Positions 59,288 to 64,000 of a DNA stretch of 64,000 nt are shown piece after piece. A model generated the notes under the pieces. The model made no database searches and was not told the origin of the DNA. It saw nothing but the letters and a program-made list of their open reading frames with translations. Each line of letters starts with the position of its first letter. The stretch's first letter is position 1. A program made the translations under genes and the position numbers. Source of the stretch: Amycolatopsis pittospori (GTDB lineage Bacteria; Actinomycetota; Actinomycetes; Mycobacteriales; Pseudonocardiaceae); assembly GCF_013870525.1 (NCBI RefSeq), contig NZ_JACBXD010000021.1, forward strand, positions 1 through 64,000. The letters are read 5' to 3'.

Positions 59288-59775
59288 GTATGCCGACCAC
59301 CGAGCGCTACCGCCGCGCCGCCGAGACGCGCGACGTCGAACTCGCGCTGAGCGCCTTCGCGCCGGACGCCGTCGTCCATTCGCCGCTGACCAGCCGGGTC
59401 CGGTTCACCGGGCACGCGGAACTCGGGCCGCTGCTGGAAGTGGCCTACTCGCATCTGCGCGACGTCCGGTTCCACACCGACACCGGTGACGACTCGACGC
59501 GCGTCGTCGTCTACACCGCGCGCATCGGCGGCGAAGAGATCGAAGAGGCGACGGTGCTGAAGCTCAACGAAGACGGGCTCATCGCCGAAGCGACGCTCTT
59601 CGTGCGGCCGCTTCCCGGACTCGTCGCGCTGATGGACGCCTTCGGCCCGGATATCGCCCGTCGCAACGGCCGCACCTTCGCGGCCCGGCTCCTGGCCGTC
59701 GCCGCGAAACCCCTGCTGGCCATGGTGCGGTCCGGCGACAAACACGCCGTCCCGCTCGCCGGGCCCCGCCTCTGA
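59284..59775 (+). CDS. NTF2-like (SnoaL-type) protein
   Basis: A 163-residue cone-fold protein. ERYRRAAETRDVELALSAFAPDAVVHSPLTSRVRFTGHAEL at the N-terminus and the following strands match nuclear-transport-factor-2-like proteins; the C-terminal 45 residues are an extra helical tail. Enzyme or binding role unknown. ATGA overlap with the TetR stop couples the two, so it is under the same control. Confidence 0.85.
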   Translation: MSMPTTERYRRAAETRDVELALSAFAPDAVVHSPLTSRVRFTGHAELGPLLEVAYSHLRDVRFHTDTGDDSTRVVVYTARIGGEEIEEATVLKLNEDGLIAEATLFVRPLPGLVALMDAFGPDIARRNGRTFAARLLAVAAKPLLAMVRSGDKHAVPLAGPRL

Positions 59776-59782
59776 AGTAAGT

Positions 59783-59825
59783 GAAGGCCCCCATCCTGTA
59801 CCTAGGCGCAAGGATGGGGGCCTTC
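59783..59825. terminator. Hairpin terminator between convergent genes, GAAGGCCCCCATCCT type
   Basis: Perfect 15-bp arms (59783-59797, 59811-59825) with a 13-base loop lie between the NTF2-like gene and the leftward MFS gene. Sequences of the form GTGAAGGCCCCC...GGGGGCCTTC are, from memory, recurrent between convergent genes in Amycolatopsis. Confidence 0.85.
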
Positions 59826-59832
59826 GTGCACT

Positions 59833-61389
59833 TCACACCGGCGCGGAGGCAGGCGAAGCGGCGGAGTCGGCTGTGTCTCTTTCGGGGTCCTCAAGAATCT
59901 TCGGCACCCCTCGCAGCGTGAACAGCGCACTGATCGCCAGCACCGCCATCAGCCCCGCCGAGCACAGCATCGTCAGCTGAAGCCCGTCGACGAACGCCAG
60001 TTTCGCGCTGTCCAGCACCACCGCACCCTGCGCGGGCGGCAACTGGGCCGCGACCTGGACCGCGCCGCCGAGCGTGTCCGCGATCGTTCCGGCGGCTTCG
60101 GGCGGGACGCCGTCCGGGACGACGAGTTCGCTCCGGTACAGCGCGCCGAGCACGCTGCCGAGAACCGCGATCCCCAGCGCCCCGCCGAGTTCGGTCGCCG
60201 TTTCGGAGATCGCCGACGCCGCGCCCGCGCGGGCCTTCGGGACCACGCCGAGCACTGTGTCCGTCGCGACGGCGAGGATCAGCGCCAGCCCGACACCGAA
60301 GACGATCATCGCGAACAACAGGTCCGTGTACACGATCGTCACGCCGATACCCGAGTACAGCGCGAAGCCGGTGGCCGACAGTCCGCATCCCAGCGCGATC
60401 GTGACCGCCCGGCCGAACACCTTGATCCCCAGCGGCGCCAGCACACCGCCGAGGATCGCGCCCCCCATCCCGGGCAGTCCGGCGAGGCCGGATTTCAGCG
60501 GCGACCAGCCCGCCACCAGTTGCAGATACTGCGCGAACAGCACGGACACCGCGAGCTGCGCGAACATCGCCACGATCGTCGTGCCGACGGTCGCCGAGAA
60601 CGCCCGCTGCGTGAACAGTTTCAGGTCCATCAGCGGTTCGGCGAGCCGCGGCTGGCGCAGGAGGAACGCCAGCAGACAGCCGAGTCCGAGCACCGCCGCG
60701 ACGGCGATGTCCCCATGGGCCCAGCCCTTGTACGCGACCTCCTTGATCGTGTAAACGATCCCGACCATGCCGACGACGGAGAGCAGCACACTGGGCACGT
60801 CGATCCGGCCGGGCGCCGGATTCTTCGACTCGGGCAGGATCAGCGCGCCCGCGATCACCATCGCGATCACCACCGGCACGTTCACCAGGAACACCGAGCC
60901 CCACCAGAAATGGTCGAGCAGGACACCGCCGACGAGCGGCCCGAGTCCGAAGCCGAGGATCGTCAGCCCGCCCGAAATCCCGATCGCCGCCGCACGTTCC
61001 TTACCGGTGAACACGTTCCGGATGATCGACAACGTCGACGGCATCAGGGTCGCGGCGGCGATCCCGAGCAGCGCGCGGGCGGCGATCAGGAGTTCCGCCG
61101 TCGGCGCGTACGCCGTGATCACCGACGCGACGCCGAACAGGGCCGCTCCGATCAGCAGCAGTTTCTTCCGCCCGACGCGGTCGCCGATGTTGCCCATCGT
61201 GATCAGCAGCCCGGCGAGCGCGAACCCGTAGGCGTCGGCGATCCACAGCATTTCCGTGGTCGACGGATGCATCTGTTCGGACAGCGTCGGCAGCACCAGA
61301 TGCAGCACCGTCAGGTCGATCGCGATCAGCAGCTGGGCCAGGACGCAGACCACGAGCGTGCCGGCCTTGCGTCCTCTGCCGATGTTCAC
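59833..61389 (-). CDS. MFS transporter, DHA2 (14-segment, QacA/EmrB-like)
   Basis: A 518-residue drug:H+ antiporter-type protein. ID in AIDLTVLHLVLPTLS near 26 (motif D1), GNIGDRVGRKKLLLIG near 66 (motif A), and GFGLGPLVGGVLLDHFWW near 148 (motif C) are clear. It is longer than 12-segment types, consistent with 14 segments. It overlaps the upstream acyltransferase by 4 bases, so the two are a coupled pair; the substrate may be related to that enzyme's product. Confidence 0.93.
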   Translation of the reverse strand: MNIGRGRKAGTLVVCVLAQLLIAIDLTVLHLVLPTLSEQMHPSTTEMLWIADAYGFALAGLLITMGNIGDRVGRKKLLLIGAALFGVASVITAYAPTAELLIAARALLGIAAATLMPSTLSIIRNVFTGKERAAAIGISGGLTILGFGLGPLVGGVLLDHFWWGSVFLVNVPVVIAMVIAGALILPESKNPAPGRIDVPSVLLSVVGMVGIVYTIKEVAYKGWAHGDIAVAAVLGLGCLLAFLLRQPRLAEPLMDLKLFTQRAFSATVGTTIVAMFAQLAVSVLFAQYLQLVAGWSPLKSGLAGLPGMGGAILGGVLAPLGIKVFGRAVTIALGCGLSATGFALYSGIGVTIVYTDLLFAMIVFGVGLALILAVATDTVLGVVPKARAGAASAISETATELGGALGIAVLGSVLGALYRSELVVPDGVPPEAAGTIADTLGGAVQVAAQLPPAQGAVVLDSAKLAFVDGLQLTMLCSAGLMAVLAISALFTLRGVPKILEDPERDTADSAASPASAPV

Positions 61390-62483
61390 CTCGAAACGCC
61401 GAAGGTGAGTTCGGGCGAGTGCCGCGCCGTCCCGTCCTCGGCGTCACCGAGGTAGAACCGCGTGCTCATGGTGCGCGCCGCCGGGTCGAAGACGCTGCGC
61501 CACAACGTCCGCCACGGCGCGCCCGGCTCGATCGCGACGGACACCGCGTCGAGCGCCTCGCGCGGTCCGGTGCCCGCTTCCTTGGTGATGGTGCGCAGCC
61601 GCTGGTAGGTGAGCATGGTCTCCGGCGTGTCCTCGGGCAGCGCGTCGATGTCCGGATACCGGTGCAGCGGGTGGTTCGTGACGCACAACGGCCCGTCGGC
61701 GACCTCGACGAAGTACTCGATGTCGTGCGCGCCGCGCTCGTAGACGAAACCGCGGCCGGAGGCGTCGGCGACGATGTAATGGCAGGGCGCGCCGTGCGAG
61801 TACTGCTTGGCGAGCATCAGCGCCTCCTTGGCCTCCTCGACGTTCTCGCATTTGTCGAGCAGGTAGCGGCACACCTGCGGTACGGAGAGCCCCGCCTGCG
61901 GACCGGGGTCGTCCTCCAGCGGCGAAGCCGCTTCGATGTCGGCCATCAGCAACGCGACGACGAGCCCGGCCTCGTTGACCCCCTCCATCGCACCGTCCAC
62001 TGTGGACATCGTGAGCGACGTCGAGGCGATGCCGTCGTCGGGGATCGTGGTCAGCACGTAAGGCCGCGACGCCATCGGAACCGTGCCGTCGTCGACCGGT
62101 TCCGCCCCCGCCATCACCGCGCCGAGCTGCGACCAGCTCAGCGTGAAGAAGTCGTAGTTCCGGCCGAGGGTGCTGCCGTTCCACAACGCCGAACAACCGG
62201 ATCCGGCGGGCAGCGCCGAGGCGTTGTCGAAGGCGACCGCCGCGTCGTACGGGAGTCCGTACGCCTGCGCGAAACCGGCCGTGCGCTCGGCGTACTGAGG
62301 CCAGTTCCGGTCGAACCAGGTGCGCCGCGCCCTGGCCACGATCGGATCGATCGACGGCGGCGACCAGTCGGAACGCGCCCGTGTTTCGGCGGCGAGCGCG
62401 TGGCCGATCTCGGCCTGCGAGCCGCGCAGCGTCAGATGCCGCACGGCGAGGAAGTCTTCGGGAGATCCCGCGATGTAGGTCAT
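61386..62483 (-). CDS. C45-type autoproteolytic acyltransferase/hydrolase
   Basis: A protein of about 365 residues in the Ntn-hydrolase group with isopenicillin-N acyltransferase and acid-ceramidase relatives. The nucleophile is probably the Cys in GSGCSALWN near residue 99, which would be exposed by autocleavage after Gly; GRNYDFF and STVDGAMEGVNEAGLVVALL follow as in the family. It would hydrolyse or transfer acyl groups on amides. ATG 62481-62483 gives MTYIAGSPEDF; a longer GTG start at 62525 is possible. It is coupled to the MFS exporter by a 4-base overlap. Confidence 0.85.
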   Translation of the reverse strand: MTYIAGSPEDFLAVRHLTLRGSQAEIGHALAAETRARSDWSPPSIDPIVARARRTWFDRNWPQYAERTAGFAQAYGLPYDAAVAFDNASALPAGSGCSALWNGSTLGRNYDFFTLSWSQLGAVMAGAEPVDDGTVPMASRPYVLTTIPDDGIASTSLTMSTVDGAMEGVNEAGLVVALLMADIEAASPLEDDPGPQAGLSVPQVCRYLLDKCENVEEAKEALMLAKQYSHGAPCHYIVADASGRGFVYERGAHDIEYFVEVADGPLCVTNHPLHRYPDIDALPEDTPETMLTYQRLRTITKEAGTGPREALDAVSVAIEPGAPWRTLWRSVFDPAARTMSTRFYLGDAEDGTARHSPELTFGVSR

Positions 62484-62623
62484 GGCGGGGAGCCTGTCCG
62501 CGAGCGCTGACGACGCACGCACCAACGGCTGACCGTCCTGACCGTCCTGGCAGCGCTGTCATCGGATTGTCATGTGCCCCGCGCGAAAGTCACTTCACAC
62601 AGCAACGACGAGCGAGGGAAACC

Positions 62624-62821
62624 ATGATCGGCAACAAGGTGTACATGATCGCCGGGGGCGTGTTCTGCGTTCTCTTCATCGCTTTGGGGATGGTCGAGTT
62701 CTCCACCGGCTACCCCGAGGACGGCCTCGAAGACCTGGGCTACGCCGCGCTGAGCGCCATCGCCGGCGGCGTCCTCTACGTCCTCGACCGCCGCCAGCGT
62801 GAGCGGCGTGATGCCCGATGA
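62624..62821 (+). CDS. Small two-segment membrane protein (65 aa)
   Basis: Two hydrophobic segments (about 6-25 and 40-55) flank an acidic loop (GYPEDGLEDLG), with a basic RRQRERRDAR tail. ATG 62624 has GAGGGA upstream. The stop overlaps the next gene by 4 bases (ATGA), so the two are coupled. No family recognised. Confidence 0.8.
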   Translation: MIGNKVYMIAGGVFCVLFIALGMVEFSTGYPEDGLEDLGYAALSAIAGGVLYVLDRRQRERRDAR

Positions 62822-63525
62822 GGAACATCGACGGCGGCTACGGCGCCTTCCCGGCCGCTCCCGACCAGGCCGCGCTCGAACAGCGCGAACGGGACATCCG
62901 CAAGGGCAAGGGCGCGCTGATGCTGACCGTGGCGGGCGGCTTCGTGGCCCTCATCGCCGGCTACAACGCCCTCGTGGACTTCTCCCCGGGGTCGCTGGTG
63001 GTGACGATGATCGCGCTGGCCGCCGCCATCGGTGGCGGGGCGCTCACCAAACACCTGATGCGCACCGTGCGCTTCCGGGTGCACAAGCCCAACGCGGGCC
63101 TCGTCGGCGCCGCGAAGCTGACCGGGATCCTGGTGGTCTTCTTCGCGATCGCCGCCGTGCTCGGTTCGATCGAGGCACCCGGTGCGCTGCGCATCGTCCT
63201 GATCGCCGTCTGCTGCGGCGCCCTCGCTTACGTGAGGTCGCTGCACGACCAGCAGTGGGTGCTCTTCGAACTGGACGCGGTGGGCGTGCGGGTCGAGCGG
63301 ACGGTCGTCCCCTGGCGCGACGTCACCCGTCTCACCACCGACCCGGTCGGTCCCGGGATGACCCGGCTGGGGGCGATCCCGGTCAACGCCGCGCCGCTGT
63401 ACGTCGCCGTGCAGGACAGCGAACTCGACCCGCGCCTGCTGGTCGATGCCGTCGGCCGGTTCGCGCCGCGAGGGATCCAGCTGACGCGGTCCGCTCACGA
63501 CTCGCTGGGCAACCCCGCCAGTTGA
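62818..63525 (+). CDS. Membrane protein of unknown function
   Basis: A 235-residue protein. A charged N-terminus (about 1-32), two hydrophobic segments (about 34-52, 60-78), two more (about 98-118, 122-137) and a C-terminal soluble domain (about 140-235; WVLFELDAVGVRVERTVVPWRDVTRLT) resembling a PH-like or bPH domain, an inference. Coupled to the small gene upstream. Its end overlaps the convergent regulator gene by 31 bases. Confidence 0.8.
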   Translation: MRNIDGGYGAFPAAPDQAALEQRERDIRKGKGALMLTVAGGFVALIAGYNALVDFSPGSLVVTMIALAAAIGGGALTKHLMRTVRFRVHKPNAGLVGAAKLTGILVVFFAIAAVLGSIEAPGALRIVLIAVCCGALAYVRSLHDQQWVLFELDAVGVRVERTVVPWRDVTRLTTDPVGPGMTRLGAIPVNAAPLYVAVQDSELDPRLLVDAVGRFAPRGIQLTRSAHDSLGNPAS

Positions 63526-64000
63526 GCGGCACCGCGCAGACCGAGCCCCCTGCGGTAGGCCCGGTCGAACCCGTCCCCGAGCCGCTCCCGCACGCTCGAG
63601 CGGAGCAGGGCGGCGTCCAGATCGACGGCGAACGGGGTGCCCCGCACGGTCACCGCCGCACCGATCAGGACCGCCGCCCGCTCCGGGTCGTCCCGGAGCA
63701 GCGCGACCCCGGCGAGGCCTTCGACGGCGCAGGCCACGGTGGTGCTGTCGTTCCACTGATCCGCGGACGTCAGCGCCTGCCGGTGCAGTTCCTCGGCTTC
63801 GTCGGCGTGGCCCTCGGCGGCGGCGACCCAGCCGAGCGAGATCTGCGCACCGGCTCGGACCCCTTCGGCCGCGAACGAGCCGCCAGGGCATTCCGCGAGC
63901 GCGTGTTCGCTCAGCGCGCGGGCGGTGCCCAGATCGCCCTCGTGCCGGGCGAGGAACGCGAGCCCGATGTAGCCGGTCGCCCGGCTTTCCGGCATCCCGG
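63495..64000 (-). CDS. C-terminal part of large TPR/ATPase-type regulator (truncated by window edge)
   Basis: The frame runs to the right edge; about 168 residues of a longer protein are visible. Short helical repeats (ATGYIGLAFLARHEGDLGTARALSEHAL, AQISLGWVAAAEGHADEAEELHRQAL) are TPR-like, and the end ERAAVLIGAAVTVRG...RERLGDGFDRAYRRGLGL is the usual C-terminus of AfsR/SARP- or LuxR-type regulators with an NB-ARC/AAA domain. The ATG at 63995 is internal. The rest of the gene would be needed to place it. Confidence 0.7.
   Translation of the reverse strand, partial: GMPESRATGYIGLAFLARHEGDLGTARALSEHALAECPGGSFAAEGVRAGAQISLGWVAAAEGHADEAEELHRQALTSADQWNDSTTVACAVEGLAGVALLRDDPERAAVLIGAAVTVRGTPFAVDLDAALLRSSVRERLGDGFDRAYRRGLGLRGAAQLAGLPSES

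Noticed and set aside
1..64000. CRISPR arrays, tRNA genes, rRNA genes, insertion sequences, prophage or conjugative element
   Set aside because: No regularly spaced direct repeats, cloverleaf-like sequence, transposase, integrase or phage structural gene was seen on reading both strands; short tRNA genes could be missed by eye.

Overview
The window is about 70% G+C, with frequent GTG and TTG starts, ATGA/GTGA stop-start overlaps, leaderless-looking promoters and actinobacterial families (DUF4328, DUF5926, DUF3558, DUF4232, SigE-type sigma factor, class F sortase, F420-type PPOX protein). It looks like a chromosomal segment of a mycelial actinomycete of the Pseudonocardiaceae, most likely Amycolatopsis or a close relative; the genus is inferred from memory of protein style and palindromic repeats, not from a search. 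No rRNA, tRNA, CRISPR array, transposase, integrase or prophage was seen. The window holds about 74 genes and starts and ends inside genes.

Layout. 0-5 kb: truncated DUF4328 protein, remnant of a monooxygenase-like gene, cytochrome P450, small secreted His-rich peptide, wall-anchor-like protein, DUF5926 and DUF952 proteins. 5-10.6 kb: sigma factor with membrane partner, ferritin, arginine deiminase, CPBP protein, PPOX protein and a DUF2470 protein; iron-box-like sites lie before ferritin and before the DUF2470 gene, suggesting an iron-regulated patch. 10.6-15.3 kb: two tandem paralogous membrane proteins of unknown family and a two-gene operon with a solute-binding/VWA protein. 15.5-18.3 kb: homogentisate dioxygenase divergent from an unknown protein coupled to an IclR regulator. 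18.3-20.8 kb: DUF998 protein, GDT1-type manganese/calcium transporter, S41 peptidase.

20.8-33.2 kb: cydA-cydB-cydDC (fused)-sensor kinase operon preceded by a DosR-like palindrome, an excalibur protein coupled to a sortase, a histidine phosphatase, a secreted HAD phosphatase, and a DosR-like response regulator. This reads as a respiratory/hypoxia module. 33-45 kb: M14 carboxypeptidase, MazG, orphan sensor-domain membrane protein, large conserved unknowns, Phd/PIN toxin-antitoxin pair, pantothenate kinase, macro-domain protein, prephenate dehydratase with a coupled phosphatase. 45-53.9 kb: lipoprotein, MFS exporter, zincin, septum-formation-like protein, YgiB/YgiC/DUF350 ATP-grasp module, haloalkane dehalogenase, class III aminotransferase. 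54-64 kb: serS, two DUF3558 lipoproteins, L-2-hydroxyglutarate oxidase divergent from a TetR regulator with twin operators, NTF2-like protein, drug-type MFS coupled to a C45 acyltransferase, small membrane proteins and the C-terminus of a large regulator.

Short inverted repeats recur: between genes near 4.5, 15.4, 22.6, 38.6, 47.7, 52.6 and 59.8 kb, and once inside the cydC half of the cydDC fusion at 26.25 kb. Several sit between convergent genes and could act as bidirectional terminators. The most interesting items are the repeat that has become coding sequence, the DosR-like box with its kinase and regulator, the cluster of DnaA-box-like 9-mers between cydA and cydB, the tandem iron boxes, the His-rich secreted peptide and the ATP-grasp module.
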